From NCBI RefSeq assembly GCF_022819085.1, contig NZ_JALHAG010000012.1, positions 124,001-188,000 of the forward strand: 64,000 bases of DNA, read 5' to 3'. Origin of the DNA: Planococcus ruber. Its GTDB lineage: Bacteria > Bacillota > Bacilli > Bacillales_A > Planococcaceae. Both the position numbers and the translations under genes were made by a program. The notes under the pieces were generated by a model. That model was not told the DNA's origin, ran no database searches, and was given only the letters and a program-made list of their open reading frames with translations. Positions 8,327 through 17,187 of this stretch are shown here, piece by piece (the first letter of the stretch is position 1; the number at the start of each line of letters is the position of its first letter).

Positions 8327-9296
8327 CGTTCCACTCCTTTATGTCCGATTCGTGATGGAAGCTGTCCATGACTTCTGCAACGAAATAAGCGGCCAGTTTC
8401 ACCGTCTTTTCCTGGATATCGAGATCCGGATTCACTTCCGAAATATCAAAGCTCAAAAGCTTTTGTTTGGAGGCCACATGCCGCAGCAATTGGCGCACGA
8501 CGAGCGGATCCAAACCGAACGGCGAAGGGGCGCTGACGCCAGGGGCAGCAGATGCCGCAAGCGAATCGGTGCACAAAGTCAGAAGTAAATAATCATACTG
8601 GCTGCTGAAAGCATCGATGACCGCAGTCATTTCCGGCAAGTTATGGAGTGTTAGGATCTCCGCAAGTATGTAGGCACAATTCAGTTCATCCGCTTTCTTG
8701 AACAAAGCTTTCGTATTGCCGAACGGCTGGATGCCGAGTACGAGGTAGCCGGCATTGGCGTCGCTTTCAAGAATCTGCCGGAACATCGTGCCGGACGACG
8801 GCTGTTCCGATTCCCGCATATCAAAATGCGCATCGATATTGATGAGACCGAGTTTTGCATCCGGTCCGATAAATTCCCGCACGCCGAGGTAATGGCCGTA
8901 AAGCGTTTCGTGGCCGCCTCCTAAAATGATCGGGGTCAAGGATTTAGTCAATAAAACATTCACGTGGCTGCCGAGTTCCGCTTGCGCTTGTTCCAAGTTT
9001 TCCCCTTCACAGACTACGTTTCCGACATCGACGGTTGGAACCGAGCATTGGATGTTGTAGGGAATCGGCGCCAGGGCTTTGCGAATGGCATCCGGCGCTT
9101 TTTTTGCACCGAGCCGGCCTTTGTTTCTGCGCACGCCTTCTTCCGATTCAAAGCCGATCAGCGAAAACCCGTTTTCTTTATCGGCCAATTCATCGACGCT
9201 TGAATGCTTGACGACTTGGTGGAAACGGAAAAAATCGGAATCCGTTTCGCTGTCCACGCGGCCCGTCCATAAAGCTTTATTTGGTAGTGTATACAT
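8310..9296 (-). CDS. hutG: Formimidoylglutamase (arginase superfamily)
   Basis: Predicted to hydrolyse N-formimidoyl-L-glutamate to glutamate and formamide, the last step of one histidine-degradation route. Arginase-fold metal motifs are present: GGGHE (126-130), DAHFD (155-159) and TLCTDSLAASAAPGVSAP (240-257), the last being the HutG-type APGVSAP block. The second Asp of the canonical D-x-D is Leu246 here; I believe Firmicutes HutG vary at this position, but I cannot verify that. Other hut genes are not adjacent, so a related ureohydrolase activity remains possible. Divergent from a LysR gene. Confidence 0.82.
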   Translation of the reverse strand: MYTLPNKALWTGRVDSETDSDFFRFHQVVKHSSVDELADKENGFSLIGFESEEGVRRNKGRLGAKKAPDAIRKALAPIPYNIQCSVPTVDVGNVVCEGENLEQAQAELGSHVNVLLTKSLTPIILGGGHETLYGHYLGVREFIGPDAKLGLINIDAHFDMRESEQPSSGTMFRQILESDANAGYLVLGIQPFGNTKALFKKADELNCAYILAEILTLHNLPEMTAVIDAFSSQYDYLLLTLCTDSLAASAAPGVSAPSPFGLDPLVVRQLLRHVASKQKLLSFDISEVNPDLDIQEKTVKLAAYFVAEVMDSFHHESDIKEWNDDSRT

Positions 9297-9374
9297 GCGA
9301 GCACCTCAAATTCCTTTATTAGTTTTTTCAGAACTATATGTATTTTTATTGTAAAAGAGTTATTCTATTATTAC

Positions 9375-9386
9375 TAATACCAATAA
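9375..9386. promoter_or_regulatory. Candidate LysR box shared with the 53.5-kb symporter locus
   Basis: The + strand reads TAATACCAATAA, whose complement TTATTGGTATTA recurs exactly at 53478-53489 in the other LysR/glutamate-type transporter intergenic region. It lies 42 bp before the LysR start and about 80 bp before hutG, where LysR activator sites normally occur. Confidence 0.45.
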
Positions 9387-9397
9387 TTGATGATTCC

Positions 9398-9412
9398 ATA
9401 GTTTAAAACTAT
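9398..9412. promoter_or_regulatory. Perfect LysR-type (T-N11-A) palindrome at the regulator start
   Basis: ATAGTTTAAAACTAT is a perfect inverted repeat (7-bp arms, 1-bp centre) with the T-N11-A form used by LysR proteins. It abuts the AAAGGAG ribosome binding site of the LysR gene at 9429, a position suited to autorepression. Confidence 0.55.
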
Positions 9413-9428
9413 AAAGGAGAGCGCTTAC

Positions 9429-10331
9429 ATGAATATGACTCATTTGAAATACTATATTACGCTTGTTGAACAAGCATCATTCACAAAAGCGGCGAACGAA
9501 CTGCTTATCGCACAGCCGTCCCTCAGCATGGCGATCAAAAAGCTCGAAACCGAATTGGAATTAAAGCTGCTCGACCGCAGCAAACGCGATCTCTCATTAA
9601 CGAAAGAAGGGGAGATTCTCTACGAAGAAGCAAAGAAATTGATGAATCACGTGAATTACGTCGAAGGTGAAATGAAGCGGCTGAAAGATCAAGGACCGAT
9701 GGAACTCGCCATCGGCATCATCGAATCCGCCAAGTTCTGGATCCCGAAAATCCTAAAAGCCATCAAAGACGAATACCCGGGTGTCCGCATCGAAATCGTC
9801 GAAGTGCTCGGGCTCGACGATGTTCATAAAGCCTTGAACAATTACGACATCCATTTCGCCATTACGAACCAGCTCGTGTCGAAGCAAGAAGTCAATGTCC
9901 TTCCTATATATAAGGAAAACTTTGTCGCCCTTCTGCCGACGGGCCATCCGCTTACAAAAAAAGCGAAGCTCAACGTCACCGATTTGATCAGCGAATCGTT
10001 CATCATCTTCAAAGAAGGCTTTCAAACCCGCCAAGACATTTTGAACGCATTCCGCCAAGCCGGCAGCAAGCCGAACATCCAGTTCGAAGTCGAACGCTTC
10101 GAGACCGCCATCAGCTTTGTCGAGGAAGGGTTAGGTGTCACACTCGTGCCGGTGAATTACATCAAGTCATTTCAGAACAACCGCTATGAAGTGCGTGAGC
10201 TGAACGATCACAATGTCACGCGCACCGTTTTCCTCGCGCACGATACAAGAAGGTATTTGCCGCCGCTCGTGAACCGGTCGATTGAGTTGATTCGGGGGTT
10301 TTTTGAGGAGAGGGAAGATGGGCAGCCATAA
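9429..10331 (+). CDS. LysR-family regulator, probably of hutG-gltS
   Basis: A 300-aa LysR protein. The N-terminal winged HTH is at about residues 1-60 (MTHLKYYITLVEQASFTKAA, then NELLIAQPSLSMAIKKLE), with a periplasmic-binding-like effector domain at about 90-295 (VSFVEEGLGVTLVP-type segment present). Divergent orientation to hutG-gltS over 132 bp with two LysR-type sequence elements indicates it controls that operon and itself. The co-inducer is unknown; glutamate or a histidine-pathway intermediate is plausible. AAAGGAG is 10 bp before the ATG. Confidence 0.88.
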   Translation: MNMTHLKYYITLVEQASFTKAANELLIAQPSLSMAIKKLETELELKLLDRSKRDLSLTKEGEILYEEAKKLMNHVNYVEGEMKRLKDQGPMELAIGIIESAKFWIPKILKAIKDEYPGVRIEIVEVLGLDDVHKALNNYDIHFAITNQLVSKQEVNVLPIYKENFVALLPTGHPLTKKAKLNVTDLISESFIIFKEGFQTRQDILNAFRQAGSKPNIQFEVERFETAISFVEEGLGVTLVPVNYIKSFQNNRYEVRELNDHNVTRTVFLAHDTRRYLPPLVNRSIELIRGFFEEREDGQP

Positions 10332-10369
10332 AAAATTTTGGTACGATTCGTTTTCAGCACTGCAGCAAG

Positions 10370-10404
10370 GAGCTCTCAATTTTTATAATGAGGGTTCTTT
10401 TTTT
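10370..10404 (+). terminator. Probable terminator after the LysR gene
   Basis: GAGCTCTCA (10370-10378) pairs imperfectly with TGAGGGTTC (10389-10397) and is followed by a run of seven T. One mismatch and one G-U pair are needed, so the hairpin is moderate. Confidence 0.55.
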
Positions 10405-10683
10405 ATGAAAAAATAAAATATTTTTTTAAAAATTAATTTCGTTTTCTAATACGTAATTCCTATATTTTAAATAGCTATTTTGAGAGCTTTTGTTTCAACT
10501 CCAATTGTAAAGGCCGAGGAAGGCGTTAAATCGTTGTTCAAAAAAGGCGTGCATTGTAGCGGAACAGCCTTTTTCACCGAATCGTTTATTGCAGCTAAAA
10601 AGGGAGTGGATGGACCTGGAAATATGTTTTTCTGCTATAAAAATTCTACTGAAATGGCTAAATGAATAGTTGTCAGAAAATTA

Positions 10684-10712
10684 TTGCAATTATTCAAAAG
10701 CTGACTTATAGT
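10684..10712 (+). promoter_or_regulatory. Sigma-A promoter of the catabolic/ABC operon
   Basis: TTGCAA (10684-10689) and TATAGT (10707-10712) are spaced by exactly 17 bp, ending 27 bp before the TTG start of the first gene. Confidence 0.65.
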
Positions 10713-10739
10713 ATGAAAAAAGACAGAGGAGGGGACTAG

Positions 10740-11537
10740 TTGAACCAAAGTGTTAACAGTTTACATTTAACTTTTGACAATAAAGTAGCGATTGTAACCG
10801 GCACTGCAAATGGAATTGGCAATGCGATTTGCAGGGAACTGGCTATGCGAGGCGCCTCTGTTGCCGCCATCGATGTTTTAGAGCAGCCATCCATTGCTTG
10901 GGAACAGGACGGCGGCAATTTTACAAATAAAGTGAATACATATAAATGCGATCTCACCGACTCTGCGCAAGTGAAAGAAGTCGTCGAAACCATTCAAAAA
11001 GATTTTGGCCAGATTGATATTTTAATCAACGTAGCCGGTGGAGTGGCTGGGCAGACGCATCAACCGATCGAAAACGTGACAGACCAGGAATGGGATAAAG
11101 TCATCGACATCAATTTAAAATCCGCTTTTTATATGGTCCGAGCCGTCGTTCCTTTCATGAAAGAAAAGAAGTACGGAAGAATTGTCAACATTTCAAGCGG
11201 GGCAGGGCGAAGCAGCAGCTTAACCGGAATTCAAGCCTATACAAGCGCAAAAGCGGGCCAAATCGGCTTTACCCGGCAAATGGCGCGGGAGCTGGGAAAA
11301 TTCGGAATCACCGTCAATAACGTGGCTCCCGGATTCGTCTTGTCAAATCCTTCTACGGAGAAGCAATGGCATGCCATGTCAAAAGAACAGCAGCAAAATT
11401 TAGTGGAGTCCATTTCAGTAAAGAGATTAGGGACTCCAGAAGACATTGCCTATCCCGTCTTGTTTTTCGCATCTGACTTTGCCCGCTATGTGAGCGGCCA
11501 AGTCATCTCAGCTGATGGAGGCCTACAACTTTTCTAA
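10740..11537 (+). CDS. Short-chain dehydrogenase/reductase (SDR)
   Basis: Classical SDR of 265 aa, NAD(P)-dependent and cytosolic. The cofactor motif TGTANGIGNA is at about residues 20-30, NVAGG near 99, the catalytic Ser in NISSG, and Tyr-x3-Lys in YTSAK. The C-terminus SGQVISADGG is typical of FabG-like members. The TTG start is supported by GAGGAGGGG about 6 bp upstream. As first gene of the operon it may oxidise or reduce a hydroxy/keto intermediate of the imported compound; the substrate cannot be read from sequence. Confidence 0.82.
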   Translation: MNQSVNSLHLTFDNKVAIVTGTANGIGNAICRELAMRGASVAAIDVLEQPSIAWEQDGGNFTNKVNTYKCDLTDSAQVKEVVETIQKDFGQIDILINVAGGVAGQTHQPIENVTDQEWDKVIDINLKSAFYMVRAVVPFMKEKKYGRIVNISSGAGRSSSLTGIQAYTSAKAGQIGFTRQMARELGKFGITVNNVAPGFVLSNPSTEKQWHAMSKEQQQNLVESISVKRLGTPEDIAYPVLFFASDFARYVSGQVISADGGLQLF

Positions 11538-11549
11538 GGGGGAGACAGG

Positions 11550-12596
11550 ATGACCATTACGATTATTGGATCTGGCGCTATAGGAGGGGTCTTGGGAGCT
11601 TACTTGGCAAGAAACGGCGAGCAAGTCATTTTCTGCGATATTGTCAAAGACCATGTAAACAAAATCAATCAGGAGGGCTTGACCATCGAAGGGCCGGAAG
11701 AAACATTTACGGTTAAAGGGCAAGCTTTTACGCCCGGCGAATTGCTGGACAGAAACGAAACGCTCGAAACAGTTTTTCTTTGCGTGAAAGCCCATCACAC
11801 AGAAGAAGCGTTGGCGCCATTTTTATCTTTGCTAGCACCGGATTCACAAATCATTTCCCTGCAAAACGGCCTCTGCGAACATCAAATTGCTGAACTAGTC
11901 GGCAAGGATCGGACCATCGGATGTTTTGTTAATTTTTCAGCGGATTATTTGGAACCCGGCAGAATCTTGTACGGCGGAGTGGCCTCTTTATACCTTGGCG
12001 AATTGGATGGAAGCATCTCCAGCCGCATCATCGAGTTGAAAGAAAAGCTGCAATGCTGGGGCCCAGCAGAAGTGACGGACAACATCTGGGGTTACCTGTG
12101 GGGGAAAATGTCCTACGCCGGCCTGTTATATGCAACAGCTTTAGTGGATGAAACGATGGCTACTGTGGTGCGGAAAATTGATTTGCGGGAAATGCTGATG
12201 GAATTATGTTCGGAAATTTTGGAGACGGCGGATCAGCAAGGGATCACGCCGCTCGGGTTTGATGACTGGGAGCCGAGGTTGGTTTACCCCAGAGAAAGCC
12301 GAAATGATGAGAAGTTAAATCGCCAATTAGAAAAGCTGGCAGGAAGAATGGCTTCGAACAAGAAAACAAAAAGCGGCATTTGGCGGGATTTAGCGGTCCG
12401 GAAGCGGAAAACCGAAGTGGATGCCCAATTGGTGCCGATCCTGGAAATCGCTAAAAAGTACGAAGTCGAAACGCCTTTGCTCTCAGCGCTTGTAGCCATG
12501 ATCAAAGAAATTGAAAACGGTGCAAGGAAAATGAGCTGGGACAATTTGCATGAGTTAAATGAAATCTATCAATTTACGCGTGAAAAGGTGAATTGA
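11550..12596 (+). CDS. Ketopantoate reductase-family (ApbA/PanE) dehydrogenase
   Basis: A 348-aa NADPH-dependent 2-keto-acid reductase-like protein. The N-terminal Rossmann motif GSGAIGGVLGAYLA is near residues 7-20, followed by FLCVKAHHTEEAL and SLQNGLCEHQIAEL, the PanE-type substrate loops. The C-terminal helical domain has WGKMSYAGLLYATAL. Longer than canonical PanE (about 300 aa) and embedded in a catabolic operon 12 bp after an SDR, so it more likely acts on a pathway-specific 2-oxo acid than in pantothenate synthesis. Confidence 0.78.
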   Translation: MTITIIGSGAIGGVLGAYLARNGEQVIFCDIVKDHVNKINQEGLTIEGPEETFTVKGQAFTPGELLDRNETLETVFLCVKAHHTEEALAPFLSLLAPDSQIISLQNGLCEHQIAELVGKDRTIGCFVNFSADYLEPGRILYGGVASLYLGELDGSISSRIIELKEKLQCWGPAEVTDNIWGYLWGKMSYAGLLYATALVDETMATVVRKIDLREMLMELCSEILETADQQGITPLGFDDWEPRLVYPRESRNDEKLNRQLEKLAGRMASNKKTKSGIWRDLAVRKRKTEVDAQLVPILEIAKKYEVETPLLSALVAMIKEIENGARKMSWDNLHELNEIYQFTREKVN

Positions 12597-12618
12597 ACAG
12601 AGAAGTGGAGTGTAGACA

Positions 12619-13275
12619 ATGATTCTCGACCAACGATCTTTATCGGATGATGTGGCACAAATTATCAGGAAAATGATCCTGAACGGAGAACTGCAAGCAG
12701 GCGAACGGATCAACCAGGCCCATTTGGCAGAAAATCTGAGCATTTCAAGAGGCCCGATTCGGGAAGCGTTAAAACTTCTCCAAAATGAAGGATTGATCAA
12801 GCATGAAACAAACAAAGGCACTTTTGTAGCAACCTTGTCAAAAGAAGATGCTTTTGAGATCTATACGCTGCGTGCGCTGTTGGAAGGGGAAGCGGCTCAA
12901 TTGGCGCTGCCGAATTTAACAGACCAGGATTTTGCGAAACTGGAGAATTTGCTGGATGAATTTTACGAAGCAATGGTCGAAAAGAATCTGGAAAAACAAG
13001 CACAATGCGATATTTTATTTCACAGCACCATTGTTCACGCCTCCCGGCATAACCGGCTGATCAATATCCACAAACATTTGGATACCCAGGTAGGTGCCAT
13101 GTTTCTGACGGTCGCAAACCAAGTGCCGCTGCGAGTGGAACAAGTTGTCGAGAACCACCGGGTTTTGCTGAACGCGCTTCGCACAAAAAACTGCAAGGAA
13201 ATTCAAGAGAAATTTTCTGCACATTACACGGATGCGTTAAAAGACTTGTCCGGCATGGTGCTAAATCAAGAGTAA
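12619..13275 (+). CDS. GntR-family regulator (FadR/FCD subfamily)
   Basis: A 218-aa regulator. Its N-terminal GntR winged HTH (about residues 5-70, with NLSISRGPIREALKLLQNEG) is followed by an all-helical FCD ligand domain containing the metal-site pattern (DILFHSTIVHASRH, about residues 130-143, and ENHRVLLNAL). FCD-type proteins usually sense organic acids and repress the operon they lie in, so it is likely the local regulator of the surrounding transport and hydrolase genes. Located between the dehydrogenases and the ABC importer. Confidence 0.87.
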   Translation: MILDQRSLSDDVAQIIRKMILNGELQAGERINQAHLAENLSISRGPIREALKLLQNEGLIKHETNKGTFVATLSKEDAFEIYTLRALLEGEAAQLALPNLTDQDFAKLENLLDEFYEAMVEKNLEKQAQCDILFHSTIVHASRHNRLINIHKHLDTQVGAMFLTVANQVPLRVEQVVENHRVLLNALRTKNCKEIQEKFSAHYTDALKDLSGMVLNQE

Positions 13276-13289
13276 AGGACGGTGTGACG

Positions 13290-14300
13290 ATGCTATTAAA
13301 CGTTAATGAGTTGTCTCTGTCGTTAAAAAGAGCAGGAAAATACTCGAAAATTTTAGACCAAATATCTTTTCAAGTAGAAGAAGGAGAGACGGTCGGAATT
13401 GTGGGAGAGTCAGGCTGCGGAAAAAGCATGACCGCTTTATCCTTGATGCGCTTATTGCCGGAGAAGGCGCTGTTAGAAGGGGAAGTGAATTTCCAAGGCG
13501 AAAAGATTTCCGGTTATTCAAAAAGGAAGTTGGAAAAGATCAGGGGCAATCAAGTCTCGATGATTTTCCAGGATCCCCTCACTTCACTCAACCCGCTTCA
13601 TACCGTAGGGACCCAGATCGAAGAGTCCTTGCTGCTGCATACGAAGATGACCAAAAAAGAGCGCAGAAAAAGAGTTTTGCAATTGCTGAATGATGTGGGG
13701 CTGCCGCGAGCGGAAGATTTGATTGACGAGTATCCGCATCAGCTCTCGGGCGGAATGCGGCAGCGGATCATGATTGCCATTGCAATGGCGTGCGAACCGC
13801 AATTATTGATTTGCGATGAACCGACAACCGCTTTGGATGTGACGGTCCAAGCCCAAATTTTAGAGCTGATGAACAAAATTAAAAAAGAAACCCAGATGGG
13901 CATTATCATGATTACGCACGATATGGGCGTGGTGGCAGAAGTTTGCGACCGGGTCATCGTCATGTATGCCGGAAAAATTGTCGAAGAAGGCCCGGTTCTC
14001 GAAATCTTCCAGAATCCTAAACACCCCTATACGCAAGGGCTGCTGGATTCCATTCCAAAACTCGGCCAGCGAAAAGAAAAGCTGGGTTCAATTCCGGGGA
14101 CGGTGCCGGCGCCGGAAAACATGGTGGTGGGCTGCCGATTCGCCGATCGCTGCAGCCATGCAATGGACATTTGCAGAACGGTCCATCCGCCGATGATCGG
14201 CATTAAAGAAAATCATCAAACTGCCTGCTGGCTCTATGAAGAGGGAGATGAGAAAGATGGCTCTATTGGAAGTCACAAACTTGAAGCAGCACTTCACTAG
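13290..14300 (+). CDS. Peptide/nickel-type ABC importer, ATP-binding protein (DppD/OppD-like)
   Basis: One of two ATPases that power the importer. Walker A GESGCGKS near residue 40, signature LSGGMRQRIMIA and Walker B LLICDEPTTALD are all intact. The C-terminal oligopeptide-transporter extension with its Cys-rich segment (VGCRFADRCSHAMDICRTVHPP) is present, so a 4Fe-4S cluster may be bound as in relatives. The ATG at 13290 is used; a GTG at 13284 with AAAGGA 5 bp upstream is an alternative. Its 3' end overlaps the next ATPase gene. Confidence 0.9.
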   Translation: MLLNVNELSLSLKRAGKYSKILDQISFQVEEGETVGIVGESGCGKSMTALSLMRLLPEKALLEGEVNFQGEKISGYSKRKLEKIRGNQVSMIFQDPLTSLNPLHTVGTQIEESLLLHTKMTKKERRKRVLQLLNDVGLPRAEDLIDEYPHQLSGGMRQRIMIAIAMACEPQLLICDEPTTALDVTVQAQILELMNKIKKETQMGIIMITHDMGVVAEVCDRVIVMYAGKIVEEGPVLEIFQNPKHPYTQGLLDSIPKLGQRKEKLGSIPGTVPAPENMVVGCRFADRCSHAMDICRTVHPPMIGIKENHQTACWLYEEGDEKDGSIGSHKLEAALH

Positions 14301-15213
14301 CAAAAAAGGCGTTTTAGCTGAAAAAACCATCATCAAAGCTGTCGATGGCGTCTCCATCACGATTGAAGAAGGGCAGACCTTAGGAGTTGTCGGTGAATCC
14401 GGATGCGGGAAATCGAGCCTCGGCCGTTCAATTTTAGGCTTGGTTCAGCCAACAGAAGGCAGCATAAAATTCAAAGGTGAAGAAGTAACCGAAATGTCGT
14501 CGAAGCAAATGAAAGAATTGAGAAAAGACATGCAAGTGGTCTTTCAAGATCCTTACGCTTCGCTGAATCCAAGAAATACGATTCGCCAAATTTTAGAAGC
14601 ACCGCTGATCATCCACAAAATCGGAAACAAAAAAGAACGGAAAGAACGGATCGAAAGTTTGGTCGCAAAAATCGGGATCCGAAAAGAGCAGCTCAATAAT
14701 TATCCCCATGAATTCTCTGGCGGGCAACGGCAAAGAATTGGGATTGCCCGGGCTTTGACCTTAAACCCGAAACTCATCATTGCCGATGAACCCGTCTCAG
14801 CTCTGGATGTTTCGGTGCAGTCGCAAGTGCTGAATTTAATGGTGGATCTGCAGCAGGAAATGAACTTGAGCTATATGTTCATCTCCCACGATTTATCAGT
14901 CGTCCAACACATTTCCGATAAAGTGGCCGTGATGTACTTAGGAAGAGTCGTGGAAATTGCGAATGTAGACGAACTCTATAGCCGCCCGCTGCATCCGTAC
15001 ACTCAAGCGTTATTGTCTGCAGTTCCGATCGCCGATCCGCTGCAAAAAAGAAATCGGATCGTGTTGCAGGGCGATTTGCCAAGCCCGGCAAATCCGCCTT
15101 CTGGCTGCCCGTTTCATACCCGCTGTCCAATGGCGGTAAAGGAGTGCGCCAGCATCGTGCCAAATTTAGAAGAGAAATCACCGGAACATTTCGCAGCTTG
15201 TATCCGCGTATAA
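14257..15213 (+). CDS. Peptide/nickel-type ABC importer, ATP-binding protein (DppF/OppF-like)
   Basis: Second ATPase of the importer, about 318 aa. Walker A GESGCGKSSLG, signature FSGGQRQRIGIA and Walker B LIIADEPVSALD are intact, and the C-terminal Cys motif SGCPFHTRCPMAVKEC is present. Starts at 14236 and 14248 are also in frame; MALLEVTNLKQHF at 14257 is preferred because it matches the family N-terminus and GAGGGAG lies about 10 bp upstream. The gene overlaps the preceding ATPase by 44 bp. Confidence 0.9.
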   Translation: MALLEVTNLKQHFTSKKGVLAEKTIIKAVDGVSITIEEGQTLGVVGESGCGKSSLGRSILGLVQPTEGSIKFKGEEVTEMSSKQMKELRKDMQVVFQDPYASLNPRNTIRQILEAPLIIHKIGNKKERKERIESLVAKIGIRKEQLNNYPHEFSGGQRQRIGIARALTLNPKLIIADEPVSALDVSVQSQVLNLMVDLQQEMNLSYMFISHDLSVVQHISDKVAVMYLGRVVEIANVDELYSRPLHPYTQALLSAVPIADPLQKRNRIVLQGDLPSPANPPSGCPFHTRCPMAVKECASIVPNLEEKSPEHFAACIRV

Positions 15214-15245
15214 ACCGGATAAAGAGTTGCTAACGAAAGGGGTTT

Positions 15246-16265
15246 ATGAGAATGGATGCGTTAAAGTTTGTCGGGAAACGTTTATTGCTGATGATTCCAA
15301 TCTTAATCGGAATCAGTATTTTGACATTTGCAATTTCAAATACAATTCCTGGAGATCCAGCCCGCCTGATTTTGGGGCCGAAAGCGACGCCGGAAGGGCT
15401 GGAAGCGCTGCGTGAAGATATGGGACTGAATGATCCGCTTTATGTTCAATACGGCCGCTACATGGGGGGGATTTTCCAAGGGGATTTGGGGCAAAGCACT
15501 TATTCCCAAAAACCGGTATCCGCCGACTTGATCCGATATTCTCCGGCAACGTTTGAGCTGACGCTCTTTGCGATGGTGATCACGGTTCTGATTGGCATTC
15601 CGCTCGGCATCATCAGCGCCAGCAAAAAAGATAAAATCGCCGATCAAATTACCAGGATATTCGCCTTGATTGGCGTCGCCATGCCGGCTTTTTGGCTGGG
15701 ATTATTGCTGCTCCTTCTCTTCTATTTGAAACTTGGCGTGTTTCCAGGTTCCGGAAGGCTGGACAGCGGCATGTCGCCGCCGACTTATATCACCGGAATG
15801 TATACAGTGGACGCGCTGCTCACCGGAAACTGGCCGGTCTTTAAAGCAGCGGTCATGCACCTCGTGCTGCCGGGCATCACCTTAGCCGCGATTACGATCG
15901 GCATGATTACCCGAATGACCCGCTCCAGCATGCTCGAAGTGTTAAAAAGCGATTATATCCGGACGGCCCACGCCAAAGGGGCGCCTGAAAATCGCGTGCT
16001 GTATGGGCATGCGCTGCGAAACGGCGTCATGCCGGTCATCACGCTGCTCGGAATGGCATTTGGCCACGCTTTAGGCGGCAGTGTGCTGGTGGAATCTGTG
16101 TTCTCCTGGCCAGGGCTTGGCCGATATGCGGTAAACGCCATCACGTATTTGGATTTTCCGGCCGTCATGGGCGTCACGCTGTTAATCGCCATATTGTTCA
16201 TTTTAGTCAATTTAATCGTAGATACGTTGTATTTCTTCATTGATCCGCGCTTAAAACACAATTAA
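15246..16265 (+). CDS. ABC importer permease (DppB/OppB-like)
   Basis: A 339-aa inner-membrane permease with six hydrophobic segments. The N-terminal VGKRLLLMIPILIGISILTF and IPGDPAR segments are typical of OppB. The EAA loop DYIRTAHAKGAPENRVLYGH contacts the ATPases. GAAAGGGG precedes the first ATG by 3 bp and an in-frame ATG at 15252 by 9 bp, so MDALKFVGKR may be the true start. It pairs with the following permease 8 bp downstream. Confidence 0.92.
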   Translation: MRMDALKFVGKRLLLMIPILIGISILTFAISNTIPGDPARLILGPKATPEGLEALREDMGLNDPLYVQYGRYMGGIFQGDLGQSTYSQKPVSADLIRYSPATFELTLFAMVITVLIGIPLGIISASKKDKIADQITRIFALIGVAMPAFWLGLLLLLLFYLKLGVFPGSGRLDSGMSPPTYITGMYTVDALLTGNWPVFKAAVMHLVLPGITLAAITIGMITRMTRSSMLEVLKSDYIRTAHAKGAPENRVLYGHALRNGVMPVITLLGMAFGHALGGSVLVESVFSWPGLGRYAVNAITYLDFPAVMGVTLLIAILFILVNLIVDTLYFFIDPRLKHN

Positions 16266-16272
16266 GGAGGGA

Positions 16273-17100
16273 GTGGTTAGATTGGTCCGCAGAATCTTAC
16301 GCAGTCCATTGTCAGTTGTAGGGATTGTACTCGTTTTAATCATTTTGCTAACTGCTTTGTTTGCTCCTTTGATCGCAACCCATAGCCCGACCGAAGTGGA
16401 TTTGTTGAGCAAATTAGAAGCGCCGAGCGCCGAGCATTATTTCGGGACGGATGAAGTCGGAAGAGACATTTTCAGCCGAATTGTCTACGGCACTCGAATT
16501 TCCTTGCGCATCGGATTATTAGTAGTATTGATTTCGTTTCCGATCGGAACGATTCTCGGCGCCGTTGCCGGCTATATCGGCGGGCGTGTCGATCAAGTAA
16601 TCATGCGCATCACAGACGTTTTCCTTTCGTTTCCGGGAATCATTTTGGCGATGTCCATTGCTGCAGCGCTGGGGCCGTCGATTGAAAACGTGATGCTAGC
16701 GCTAGCTGCGACCTGGTGGCCATGGTACACGCGAATCGTCCGGTCGTCCGTTTTATCCATTAAGAACTCGGAATTTATCGAGGCTTCCAGAGCGCTCGGC
16801 GCGAATCCATTCCGCATTCTTTTTAAGGAAGTCATCCCGAATGCGATCGCTCCGGCGACCATTCAAGCTTCGCTCGATTTGGGATTTGTCATTTTATCCG
16901 CCGCTGGACTTAGTTTTATCGGCCTTGGCGCACAGCCGCCTTCTCCGGAATGGGGAGCGATGTTATCCAATAGCCGTGAAATATTGCGTGACGCATGGTG
17001 GGCCGCAACTTTCCCGGGAGTAGCCATCCTTCTGACGGTTCTTGGCTTCAATTTACTGGGAGATGGGTTGAACGATTTACTGGATCCAAAACAGCGTTAA
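16273..17100 (+). CDS. ABC importer permease (DppC/OppC-like)
   Basis: A 275-aa permease with the OppC N-terminal segment followed by FGTDEVGRDIFSR, EAA-loop SEFIEASRALGANPFRILFK and the C-terminal GDGLNDLLDPKQR. It forms the transmembrane channel with the upstream permease. The GTG at 16273 lies only 2 bp after AAGGAGG; an in-frame TTG at 16282 has 11-bp spacing and may be the true start, costing three residues. Confidence 0.92.
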   Translation: MVRLVRRILRSPLSVVGIVLVLIILLTALFAPLIATHSPTEVDLLSKLEAPSAEHYFGTDEVGRDIFSRIVYGTRISLRIGLLVVLISFPIGTILGAVAGYIGGRVDQVIMRITDVFLSFPGIILAMSIAAALGPSIENVMLALAATWWPWYTRIVRSSVLSIKNSEFIEASRALGANPFRILFKEVIPNAIAPATIQASLDLGFVILSAAGLSFIGLGAQPPSPEWGAMLSNSREILRDAWWAATFPGVAILLTVLGFNLLGDGLNDLLDPKQR

Positions 17101-17187
17101 CGAATCAAGATGTATTGAAAGGAGGGGCGGGGTTGCTGGTTCAAATCATCTGATGTGAAAAGCAATAAATAATAAGGGGGAAGTTTA

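Larger units (their letters stand above)
10332..10739 (+). other. 408-bp intergenic region before the catabolic operon
   Basis: This AT-rich gap holds a terminator for the LysR gene and, at its right end, a sigma-A promoter for the next operon. A 61-codon open frame at 10480-10665 lacks a ribosome binding site and family resemblance, and I do not consider it a gene. Confidence 0.6.

Noticed and set aside
10480-10665. A 61-codon open frame in the intergenic region before the catabolic operon
   Set aside because: The start lacks a Shine-Dalgarno sequence, and the frame ends upstream of the true operon promoter; composition looks non-coding.
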